Source: Rhodoferax sp. WC2427
GTDB taxonomy: Bacteria; Pseudomonadota; Gammaproteobacteria; Burkholderiales; Burkholderiaceae_C
Direction of reading: 5' to 3'
Assembly: GCF_040822085.1 (NCBI RefSeq)
Contig: NZ_CP162006.1
Coordinates: 3,844,001-3,908,000, forward strand
Length of the DNA stretch: 64,000 bases
The notes beneath the pieces were generated by a model that was not told the origin of the DNA, ran no database searches, and saw only the letters and a list, made by a program, of their open reading frames with translations. Of this stretch, positions 54,269 through 62,096 are shown piece by piece. The first letter of the stretch is position 1, and the number at the start of each line of letters is the position of its first letter. Made by a program: the position numbers and the translations under genes.

Positions 54269-54574
54269 ATGTTTTTATTGCACTGCCCCCACTGCGGCGA
54301 AACGCGGGACGAAGAAGAGTTCAGCAACGCCGGTGAAGCCTACATTCCCCGCCCTGCCAAGCCCGAAGAGGTGGACGATGCCACCTGGGGCGACTATGTT
54401 TTCATGCGCCGCAACACCAAAGGCTGGTTTTGGGAGCAATGGCAGCACACGGCAGCCTGCCGCAAGGTGTTTGCCGTGAAACGCAACACTGCCACCTACG
54501 AAATTGCCGGGAGCTGGACGCTGGCCGAAGGCAAAGCCCTCTTTTTAGCCGACATCGCCAAGGAGCAAGCATGA
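54269..54574 (+). CDS. soxD: Sarcosine oxidase subunit delta
   Basis: Small zinc-binding subunit (101 residues) of heterotetrameric sarcosine oxidase. Zinc ligands are CPHC (Cys6, Cys9) and HTAAC (His60, Cys64), all present. The conserved core EAYIPRPAKPEEVDDATWGD and VFMRRNTKGWFWEQW fits the family. Its stop overlaps the soxA start (ATGA), and it follows soxB by 11 bp. Confidence 0.93.
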   Translation: MFLLHCPHCGETRDEEEFSNAGEAYIPRPAKPEEVDDATWGDYVFMRRNTKGWFWEQWQHTAACRKVFAVKRNTATYEIAGSWTLAEGKALFLADIAKEQA

Positions 54575-57567
54575 GCGGCACCCGCGTCCCCCAGACCACC
54601 GCGCGCATCGATACGACCCGCACGGTGAAGTTCACCTTTGATGGCCGCGAATTCACCGGCCACCCCGGCGACACGCTGGCTTCTGCCCTGCTGGCCCACG
54701 GCGTGCGCCGCATGGCCCGCAGCTTCAAATATGGCCGTCCCCGCGGCATCATCGGCGCGGGTGCGGAAGAGCCCAATTCGTTGGTGCAGATGGGCGTGGG
54801 CGCGCTCACCACGCCCAATGTCAAAGCCACCCAGGCCGAGATGTACGACGGCCTGAGCGCCCGCTCCACCTCGGGCTGGCCTTCGCTGGACTTCGATTTG
54901 AAATCGGTGCTGGGCCAGGGCTCGCGCTTCATGCCTGCGGGCTTCTACAGCAAGACCTTCAAATGGCCGCAAAAGCTGTGGCCACTGTACGAGACCGTGA
55001 TCCGCAAGTTTGCAGGGTTTGGCGATGCGCCTACCGAGGCCGATCCCGAGAAATACGACCACCTGCACCACCATGTGGATGTATTGGTGGTGGGCGGCGG
55101 AGCCTGTGGCCTGCTGGCCGCGCTGCAAGCCGGGCGCGCCGGACTCAAGACCCTGCTGGTCGACGAGCAAAATGAATTGGGCGGCTGGTTGCTGTCCGAC
55201 CCCACCGCGCAGATCGATGGGCGCAACAGCGATGCCTACATCCGCTCGGTGCAAGCCGCCCTGGCCGATATGCCGCATGTAGCGGTGCTGCCCCGCACCA
55301 CCGCCTTCGGCATGTACGAGCAAAACCTGGTGCAGGCCGTGGAACTGGTGCAAGACCATATTGCCCCCGCGCAGCGCCAGGCCCACCTGCCGCGCCACCG
55401 CATGCACAAGATCCGCGCCCACCACGTGGTGCTGGCCACCGGCGCCATCGAACGCCCGCTGGTGTTTGGCAACAACGACCTGCCCGGCGTGATGACCGTG
55501 TCTGCGGGCCAAACCTTCCTGGTGCGCTACGGCGTGCGGGTCGGCGAACGCATTGTCATCTGCGGTACCAGCGACCTGGCCCACGACTGCGCCGAGGTGC
55601 TGGCCAAGGCCGGTGCCACCGTCACCGTGGCCGACGTGCGCCATGGCGCGGTCGCCCGCAACAGCAGTTACACCGTCATGGCAGGCCACGGCATTGCCGA
55701 AGTCACCGGCGGCAGCGAGGTCAAGGGCGTGCGCCTGGTGCCCTTGCACGCCACCAAGGACGAGGTGTCGGGCACCGGCACGCACATCGCCTGCGACGTG
55801 GTGCTGAGCTCCGGCGGCCTGTCGCCCACCGTGCATTTGTTCTGCCACGACGGCAGCCGCCCCACCTGGGATGAAGCCGTCGCCGCCTTCGTGGTGCCAC
55901 GCACCGGCCGCACCGGTGTGGCCTGCGTGGGCTCGGTCACCGGCGCTTTCGAGCTGTCCGATGCACTGGCGCAAACCACCCACGCCATGCAGCAGGTGCT
56001 GGCCGCCTGCGGCAAGCGCGAATCGCTGCAAGTACCGGCATGCATCCAGCCCAAGCGCCTGGCCGCCCGCCCCATGTTCCGTCTGCCCGATGGCAAGCAG
56101 GAAGGCGCAGGCGCCAAGGCGTTCGTGGACTACCAAAATGACGTGAGCGCCGCCGACATCGAGCTGGCCGTGCGTGAGAACTACCACTCCATCGAGCACG
56201 TCAAGCGCTACACCGCGCTGGGCTTCGGCACCGACCAGGGCAAGCTCTCCAACGTGAACGGCTTCGTCATCACCGCCCGCGCCCTGAAGCGCCCGGTGAA
56301 CCAGGTGGGCACCACCACCTACCGCCCGGCCTACACCCCGGTGAGCCTGGGCGCGCTGGCCGGCACCATGACCGAAGAGCTGTTTGACCCCAACCGCTAC
56401 AGCGCCATCCATGCCTCCCACGTGGCCCGCAACGCCGCCCTGGAGCCGGTGGGCCAGTGGCAGCGTCCCTGGTACTTTGCCAAGCCCGGTGAAGACCTGC
56501 ACGCCGCCGTGAACCGCGAATGCCTGGCCGCCCGCAACGGCGTGGCGGTGATGGACGCGTCCACCCTGGGCAAGATCCAGATCGACGGCCCGGATGCCCG
56601 CGAGTTCCTGAACCGCATCTACGCCAACGCCTGGACGCAACTGGCCGTGGGCAAATGCCGCTATGGCCTGATGCTGGACGAAAACGGCATGGTGATGGAC
56701 GACGGCGTGACCGCCTGCATCCAGCAAAACCAGTTCTACATGACCACCACCACCGGCGGTGCCGCCCGCGTGCTGAATTGGCTGGAGCGCTGGCACCAGA
56801 CCGAGTGGCCCGAGCTCAAGGTGTGGATGACCTCGGTCACCGACCACTGGTCCACCGTGGCCCTGGTGGGCCCCAAGGCCCGCGCCGTGCTGGCCAAACT
56901 GTGCCCCGACATCGACCTGTCGCCCGAGAACTTCAAGTTCATGGACTGGCGCGCTGGCACCGTCAACGGCCTGCCCGCCCGTGTCTTCCGCATCAGCTTC
57001 TCTGGCGAACTGTCCTATGAGCTGAATGTCGAGTCCGGCTACGGCCATGCCCTGTGGGAGGCCGTGATGGCCGCCGGGGCCGAGTTCGACATCACGCCCT
57101 ACGGCACCGAAACCATGCACGTGCTGCGCGCCGAAAAGGGCTTCATCATCGTCGGCCAGGACACCGATGGCTCCATGAGCCCGATGGACCTGGACATGGC
57201 CTGGGCTGTGGGCATGAAGAAGCCGTTCAGCTTCCTGGGCAAGCGCTCGCTGGCCCGCAGCGACACCGCCCGAGAAGGCCGCAAGCAACTCGTGGGCTTG
57301 TTGCCAGAAGACCCCAACACCGTGCTGATCGAAGGTGCGCAGATCATGGAAAGCGCCACCGTAGGCACCAGCAACCAGATGCTGGGCCATGTGACTTCCA
57401 GCTACCACAGCGCCTTCCTGGGCCGCTCCATCGCCATGGCGGTGGTGGCCGGTGGCCTGCAGCGCAAGGAGCAAACCCTGTACGTGCATGCCCACGGTAA
57501 GGTGACCCCGGTGAAGGTGGGCGGTAGCGTGTTTGTCGATGTGAAAGGTGACCGTCAAAATGTCTAA
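54571..57567 (+). CDS. soxA: Sarcosine oxidase subunit alpha
   Basis: The large subunit (998 residues) with an N-terminal ferredoxin-like region, an NAD/FAD-binding domain (DVLVVGGGACGLLAALQAGR; LATGAIERPLVFGNNDLPG) and C-terminal folate-binding GCV_T domains (DASTLGKIQIDGPDAREFLN; RISFSGELSYELNV). It channels the methyl-derived formaldehyde equivalent to tetrahydrofolate. ATG at 54571 overlaps the soxD stop. The C-terminus overlaps soxG by 8 bases. Length is normal for the family. Confidence 0.95.
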   Translation: MSGTRVPQTTARIDTTRTVKFTFDGREFTGHPGDTLASALLAHGVRRMARSFKYGRPRGIIGAGAEEPNSLVQMGVGALTTPNVKATQAEMYDGLSARSTSGWPSLDFDLKSVLGQGSRFMPAGFYSKTFKWPQKLWPLYETVIRKFAGFGDAPTEADPEKYDHLHHHVDVLVVGGGACGLLAALQAGRAGLKTLLVDEQNELGGWLLSDPTAQIDGRNSDAYIRSVQAALADMPHVAVLPRTTAFGMYEQNLVQAVELVQDHIAPAQRQAHLPRHRMHKIRAHHVVLATGAIERPLVFGNNDLPGVMTVSAGQTFLVRYGVRVGERIVICGTSDLAHDCAEVLAKAGATVTVADVRHGAVARNSSYTVMAGHGIAEVTGGSEVKGVRLVPLHATKDEVSGTGTHIACDVVLSSGGLSPTVHLFCHDGSRPTWDEAVAAFVVPRTGRTGVACVGSVTGAFELSDALAQTTHAMQQVLAACGKRESLQVPACIQPKRLAARPMFRLPDGKQEGAGAKAFVDYQNDVSAADIELAVRENYHSIEHVKRYTALGFGTDQGKLSNVNGFVITARALKRPVNQVGTTTYRPAYTPVSLGALAGTMTEELFDPNRYSAIHASHVARNAALEPVGQWQRPWYFAKPGEDLHAAVNRECLAARNGVAVMDASTLGKIQIDGPDAREFLNRIYANAWTQLAVGKCRYGLMLDENGMVMDDGVTACIQQNQFYMTTTTGGAARVLNWLERWHQTEWPELKVWMTSVTDHWSTVALVGPKARAVLAKLCPDIDLSPENFKFMDWRAGTVNGLPARVFRISFSGELSYELNVESGYGHALWEAVMAAGAEFDITPYGTETMHVLRAEKGFIIVGQDTDGSMSPMDLDMAWAVGMKKPFSFLGKRSLARSDTAREGRKQLVGLLPEDPNTVLIEGAQIMESATVGTSNQMLGHVTSSYHSAFLGRSIAMAVVAGGLQRKEQTLYVHAHGKVTPVKVGGSVFVDVKGDRQNV

Positions 57568-58213
57568 AGATTTGAACGCGATGCTGGAATCTCCCCTGCA
57601 CGCCTTTGACCTGCCCGCCCGCGTGGCGGCACCCACCGCCCAGAACCGGGTGGTGGTGAGTGAGCTGGGCAATATGGGCTACCTCGTGCTGCGCGGCAAG
57701 GCCGACGACGAAGCTTTTATGCAAGCCGTCGCCGGTGTGCTGGGCCAGGCCCTGCCGACCCAGCCGATGACGGTGCTGGCCACCGCTGCCGGTGTGGTGC
57801 TGTGGGTATCGCCCGACGAATGGCTGCTGGTGTGCAAGCGCTCTACCCGCGACAGCCTGCTGGCCGCGCTGACCGCCGCCGTACAAGACCTGTTCGCCCA
57901 GGTGGTGGACAACAGCGGCGGCCTGACCGCCATGCGCCTGAGTGGCCCCGACCACATGCTGCTGCTGCGCCAGATGGGCCCGTATGACTATGAGAGCCTG
58001 GCCGTAGGCCGCTGCGCCAGCACCGTGGTGTCCAAAACCGGACTCACCGTAGCCCGTACCGACGAAGCGGGCGTGGTGCTGGTCTTCCGCCGCAGCTTTG
58101 CCGACTACACCTGGCGCCTGCTGGAACGCACCGCCCTGCCCTACCGCATGTGCATCACCAGCCCGGCGCAGTGCGCCGACCCTGTATTCACCCCCTTGTT
58201 TGAAACCACCTGA
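57560..58213 (+). CDS. soxG: Sarcosine oxidase subunit gamma
   Basis: A 217-residue SoxG-type subunit with fold similarity to the GCV_T domain. LHAFDLPAR, RVVVSELGNMGYLVLRGK and DNSGGLTAMRLSGPDHMLL match the family. ATG at 57560 has AAAGGTG 9 bp upstream and is preferred over the in-frame GTG at 57548; it overlaps the soxA stop by 8 bases. It completes the soxBDAG set. Confidence 0.9.
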   Translation: MSKDLNAMLESPLHAFDLPARVAAPTAQNRVVVSELGNMGYLVLRGKADDEAFMQAVAGVLGQALPTQPMTVLATAAGVVLWVSPDEWLLVCKRSTRDSLLAALTAAVQDLFAQVVDNSGGLTAMRLSGPDHMLLLRQMGPYDYESLAVGRCASTVVSKTGLTVARTDEAGVVLVFRRSFADYTWRLLERTALPYRMCITSPAQCADPVFTPLFETT

Positions 58214-58227
58214 CTTAGGCAAATACC

Positions 58228-58249
58228 TGTGTGCCCAGCGGGCAACACA
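58228..58249. other. Hairpin in the soxG-glyA gap
   Basis: TGTGT-GCCC pairs with GGGC-ACACA around loop AGC with one bulged A. There is no T-run; it may attenuate or stabilise the mRNA between soxG and glyA. Confidence 0.3.
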
Positions 58250-58290
58250 AGGGATGCCGCGTAAGTCTTCACTTCTTAGGACTTTTTGCC

Positions 58291-59565
58291 ATGACAACCG
58301 AAAGCTTCTTCTCCGTGGGTGTGGCCCAGGCCGACCCCGCCATCAACGCCGCCATGGACCACGAACTGCAACGCCAGCGCGAACAGATCGAACTGATCGC
58401 CTCGGAAAACATTGTCTCCAAAGCGGTGCTCGAAGCCCAGGGCTCGGTGCTGACCAACAAGTACGCCGAAGGCTACCCCGGCAAGCGCTACTACGGCGGC
58501 TGCGAGCATGTGGATGTGGTCGAAGCCCTGGCCATTGAGCGCCTGTGCAAGCTGTTTGGCTGCGAATATGCCAACGTACAGCCGCACTCCGGTGCCCAGG
58601 CCAACACGGCCGTGATGCTGGCGCTGGTACAGCCTGGTGACACCGTGCTGGGCATGTCGCTGTCGGCAGGCGGCCATTTGACGCACGGTGCCAAACCGGC
58701 GCTGTCGGGCAAATGGTTCAAGGCCGTGCAGTACGGCGTGCGCCGTGCCGATTCGCTGATCGACTACGACGAAGTCGAAGCCCTGGCAGTGGAACACCAG
58801 CCCAAGATGATCATTGCCGGCTTCTCGGCCTACCCCCGCACCATCGACTGGGCGCGTTTCCGGGCCATCGCCGACAAGGTGGGTGCCTACCTGATGGTGG
58901 ACATGGCCCACGTGGCCGGTCTGGTCGCTACCGGCGTGTACCCCAGCCCGGTGCCGCACGCCCACGTAACCACCTCCACCACCCACAAGACCCTGCGCGG
59001 CCCCCGTGGTGGCGTGATTCTGACCAACGATGAAGCCCTGTCGAAGAAGATCAACTCCGCCGTGTTTCCCGGTTCTCAGGGCGGCCCGCTGATGCACGTG
59101 ATTGCCGCCAAGGCCGTGGCCTTTGGCGAAGCCCTGCAACCCAGCTTCAAGGCCTACACCCAGCAGGTCGTGGCCAATGCCAAGGCCCTGGGCGCGGTGC
59201 TCAAGGCCGGTGGCCTGGACCTGGTCACCGGTGGCACCGACAACCACCTGCTGCTGGTCGATCTGCGCCCCCTGGGCCTGAAAGGCAACACCACCGAAGT
59301 GGCGTTGGAGCGCGCAGGCATCACCTGCAACAAGAACGGCATACCGTTCGACGACGAGAAGCCCACCGTCACCTCGGGTATCCGCGTCGGCACGGCAGCG
59401 GGCACCACCCGCGGCTTCGGCGTGGCCGAGTTTGAAGAGGTAGGCCGCCTGATGCTGGAAGTATTCAACAGCCTGAAGACCAAACCCGAAGGCGACGCCG
59501 CCCTGGAGGCGTCGGTCTACGCCCGCGTCAAAGCCCTCACCGCCCGTTTCCCCCTTTACGCCTGA
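58291..59565 (+). CDS. glyA: Serine hydroxymethyltransferase
   Basis: PLP enzyme (424 residues) that interconverts glycine and serine with methylene-tetrahydrofolate. The PLP lysine lies in [34 protein letters not shown] and [15 protein letters not shown] are at the N-terminus. Placed directly after soxBDAG, it would turn glycine plus the folate one-carbon unit released by sarcosine oxidase into serine. It is probably a pathway-specific copy beside a housekeeping glyA elsewhere. ATG at 58291 is the family start. Confidence 0.95.
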   Translation: MTTESFFSVGVAQADPAINAAMDHELQRQREQIELIASENIVSKAVLEAQGSVLTNKYAEGYPGKRYYGGCEHVDVVEALAIERLCKLFGCEYANVQPHSGAQANTAVMLALVQPGDTVLGMSLSAGGHLTHGAKPALSGKWFKAVQYGVRRADSLIDYDEVEALAVEHQPKMIIAGFSAYPRTIDWARFRAIADKVGAYLMVDMAHVAGLVATGVYPSPVPHAHVTTSTTHKTLRGPRGGVILTNDEALSKKINSAVFPGSQGGPLMHVIAAKAVAFGEALQPSFKAYTQQVVANAKALGAVLKAGGLDLVTGGTDNHLLLVDLRPLGLKGNTTEVALERAGITCNKNGIPFDDEKPTVTSGIRVGTAAGTTRGFGVAEFEEVGRLMLEVFNSLKTKPEGDAALEASVYARVKALTARFPLYA

Positions 59566-59590
59566 CATTTCGCCTGAAAGGACACGCACC

Positions 59591-60562
59591 ATGAGCACAC
59601 TTCACCAGGACTCCATCGTCATCGACGGTCTCATCATTGCCAACCTGAACCGCAGCGTATTTGAAGACATGAAAAAGGGCGGTTTGGCCGCAGCCAACTG
59701 CACCGTCTCCGTGTGGGACGACTTCCCGAAAACGGTCGACAACATCGCCCAGCTCAAGCAGCTGATCCGCGACAACAGCGACCTCGTGACCCTGGCCCGC
59801 AACACGGCGGACATCGTCCAAGCCAAGGCCGATGGCAAGACCGGCATCGTCCTGGGCTTCCAGAACGCCCATGCCTTTGAAGACAACCTCGGCTACATCG
59901 AAGCCTTCCATGACATGGGTGTGCGCGTCGTCCAGCTGTGCTACAACACGCAGAACCTCGTGGGCACCGGTTGCTATGAGCGCGATGGCGGGCTTTCCGG
60001 CTTCGGCCGCGAGGTCATCGCAGAGATGAACCGTGTCGGCATCATGGTCGACCTGTCGCACGTGGGCAGCAAGACCTCTGAAGAAGCGATCCTGGCGTCC
60101 ACCAAGCCCGTGGCCTACACCCACTGCCTGCCTTTGGGCCTCAAAGACCACCCGCGCAACAAGAGCGACGATGAGCTGAAATTCATTGCCGACCACGGCG
60201 GCTTCATCGGCGTGACCATGTTCTCGCCCTTCCTCAAGCGCGGCAATGAATCGACCGTGCACGACTATGTCGAGGCCATCGACTACGTCATCAACATCGT
60301 GGGCGAAGACTGCGTCGGCCTGGGCTCGGACTTCACCCAAGGCCACGGCCATGAGTTCTTCGACATGCTGACGCATGACAAGGGCCGCTGGCGCCGTCTG
60401 ACCAACTTCGGCCAGGTGATCAACCCCGAAGGCATTCGCACCATCGGCGACTTCCCCAACCTCACGGCCACGATGCAGCAATCTGGCTGGTCCGATACCC
60501 GCATCACCAAGGTACTGGGTGCCAACTGGATGAAGTTCTTCGACCAGGTCTGGGGCACCTGA
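59591..60562 (+). CDS. Membrane-dipeptidase-like protein of betaine locus
   Basis: A 323-residue renal-dipeptidase-fold protein. The usual metal-site HxD after the first strand is missing: IVIDGLIIANLNRSVF stands where DGHND would be. Later histidines remain (VDLSHVGSKTS; YTHCLPLGLKDHPRN). The gene has a counterpart in the Pseudomonas betaine/dimethylglycine region, where its role is also unclear. ATG at 59591 follows glyA by 25 bp. It may be a diverged hydrolase or a non-catalytic homologue. Confidence 0.8.
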   Translation: MSTLHQDSIVIDGLIIANLNRSVFEDMKKGGLAAANCTVSVWDDFPKTVDNIAQLKQLIRDNSDLVTLARNTADIVQAKADGKTGIVLGFQNAHAFEDNLGYIEAFHDMGVRVVQLCYNTQNLVGTGCYERDGGLSGFGREVIAEMNRVGIMVDLSHVGSKTSEEAILASTKPVAYTHCLPLGLKDHPRNKSDDELKFIADHGGFIGVTMFSPFLKRGNESTVHDYVEAIDYVINIVGEDCVGLGSDFTQGHGHEFFDMLTHDKGRWRRLTNFGQVINPEGIRTIGDFPNLTATMQQSGWSDTRITKVLGANWMKFFDQVWGT

Positions 60563-60625
60563 GGCACACCGCCTCAGATTTCCACATCCTCTCGCATTCC
60601 CCTCCATAACCAAGAGTTAGCTGCT

Positions 60626-61498
60626 ATGACCGTTTCGTTCTCCCCTCGCAAACGCCGTGAGTTCATCACCCAGACTTTGGGCCTGTCCGCGCTGGCCATG
60701 TCCGGCAGCGCATTCGCGCAGACCAAACCCACCATCAAGATCGGCTTTGTCGACGGCTGGTCGGACAGCGTCGCCACCACCAACCTGGCCGCCGTCATCA
60801 TCCGCACCAAGCTGGGCTACCCCGTCGAGCTCAAGCCCCTGGCGGCTGGCATCATGTGGCAGGCCGTGGCCCGTGGCGATCTGGACACCACCCTGTCGGC
60901 CTGGCTGCCCGTGACGCACGAGGCCTACCTGGCCAACTTCAAGGACAAGGTCGAGATCCTGGGCGCCAACTACCCCGGCGCCAAGATCGGCCTGATCGTG
61001 CCCGACTATGTCAAGGCCACCAGCCTGGCCGACCTGAACAGCCACAAGGCCGATTTCGGCGACCGCATCGTCGGTATCGATGCCGGTGCCGGTGTGATGA
61101 AGAAAACCGAAGAAGCCATCAAGGCCTACGGTCTGGACATGCGCCTGCAGCCCAGCTCCGGCCCGGCCATGGCGGCCGAACTGGACCGCGCCTACCGCGC
61201 CAACAAGGCCATCGCCGTCACCGGCTGGATTCCGCACTGGATGTTTGCCAAGTACAAGCTGCGCTTCCTGGCCGACCCCAAGAACGTCTACGGTGCAGAA
61301 GAGCATGTGGACAGCGTGATCAACCCCGGCCTGCACACCAAGGCCCCCACCGTGGTGGCTTTCCTCAAAAAGCTGTCGTGGAAGCCCGAAGAAATCGGAG
61401 CCGTGATGCTGGCCGTTGAAAACGGTGCCAAGCCCGAAGCCGCCGCTGAAAAATGGATTGCCGACAACCCTGCCCGCGTGGCCGGTTGGTTGGCATAA
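60626..61498 (+). CDS. Glycine betaine/proline-type ABC transporter substrate-binding protein
   Basis: A 290-residue periplasmic binding protein of the OpuAC/ProX group. A twin-arginine-like or Sec signal (PRKRREFITQTLGLSALAM, ending SAFAQT) precedes TIKIGFVDGWSDSVATTNL, ending with EKWIADNPARVAGW. Aromatic residues for the trimethylammonium cage include VTGWIPHWMFAKY. No permease or ATPase gene is in the window, so partners are elsewhere or beyond the edge. Its position suggests uptake of betaine, dimethylglycine or a related compound. Confidence 0.9.
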   Translation: MTVSFSPRKRREFITQTLGLSALAMSGSAFAQTKPTIKIGFVDGWSDSVATTNLAAVIIRTKLGYPVELKPLAAGIMWQAVARGDLDTTLSAWLPVTHEAYLANFKDKVEILGANYPGAKIGLIVPDYVKATSLADLNSHKADFGDRIVGIDAGAGVMKKTEEAIKAYGLDMRLQPSSGPAMAAELDRAYRANKAIAVTGWIPHWMFAKYKLRFLADPKNVYGAEEHVDSVINPGLHTKAPTVVAFLKKLSWKPEEIGAVMLAVENGAKPEAAAEKWIADNPARVAGWLA

Positions 61499-61541
61499 CT
61501 CTCCCCCCAGGCACAGCACCCCAGCGCACCCAGGAACTCTC

Positions 61542-62075
61542 ATGCAACCCCAACTCCCCATCGAAGTCAACGAAACCACCGGCGTGTGGACCACCGACAA
61601 GCTGCCGATGATCTACGTGCCCCGGCACTTTTTCGTCAACAACCACGTGGAAACCGAAGCCGTGGTGGGCCGCGAGGTCTATGCCCCGGCGCTGTACAAG
61701 GCCGGTTACCGCTCCGCCTACTTCTGGTGCCAGCAAGAGTCCGCCACCCACGGCCTGACCGGCATGGCGGTGTACGAGCACTATCTAAGACGCCTGTCGC
61801 AGCGCGGCTGGGGTCTGTTCAAGTTCATCAGCGCCGATGCTGCTACCGGCCACGCGCAGATCCAGCTCGACCACTCGGTGTTTGTGTTGGCGCAAGGCAT
61901 TGCCGGCGTGCCGGTAGACCGCAGCAAGGTGTGCTACCTGTTCGCAGGCTGGTTCTCGGGTGCGATGGACTGGGTGCTGGAAACCAGCGGCTCCACTGTG
62001 CGCACCACCAGCACCGAGACCCAATGTGCCGCCGAGGGCCATGCCCACTGCGTGTTCACCGTCAGCCCCCTTTAA
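61542..62075 (+). CDS. V4R/DUF5943-type protein of the dimethylglycine locus
   Basis: A 177-residue protein with a V4R-like (4-vinyl-reductase fold) pattern: VYAPALYKAGYRSAYFWC, LTGMAVYEHYLRRLSQRGWG and the C-terminal TETQCAAEGHAHCVFTVSPL with Cys and His, like the metal-binding end of V4R domains. A homologue lies beside dgcA in Pseudomonas. It probably assists DgcA or senses the substrate; no enzymatic role is established. It lies 43 bp after the binding-protein gene and 21 bp before the dgcA-like gene. Confidence 0.78.
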   Translation: MQPQLPIEVNETTGVWTTDKLPMIYVPRHFFVNNHVETEAVVGREVYAPALYKAGYRSAYFWCQQESATHGLTGMAVYEHYLRRLSQRGWGLFKFISADAATGHAQIQLDHSVFVLAQGIAGVPVDRSKVCYLFAGWFSGAMDWVLETSGSTVRTTSTETQCAAEGHAHCVFTVSPL

Positions 62076-62096
62076 TATTTTTTCCAGAGCACCGCC

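Noticed and set aside
58214..58290. Glycine riboswitch before glyA
   Set aside because: The 77-bp gap is too short for a glycine aptamer and shows only one small hairpin.
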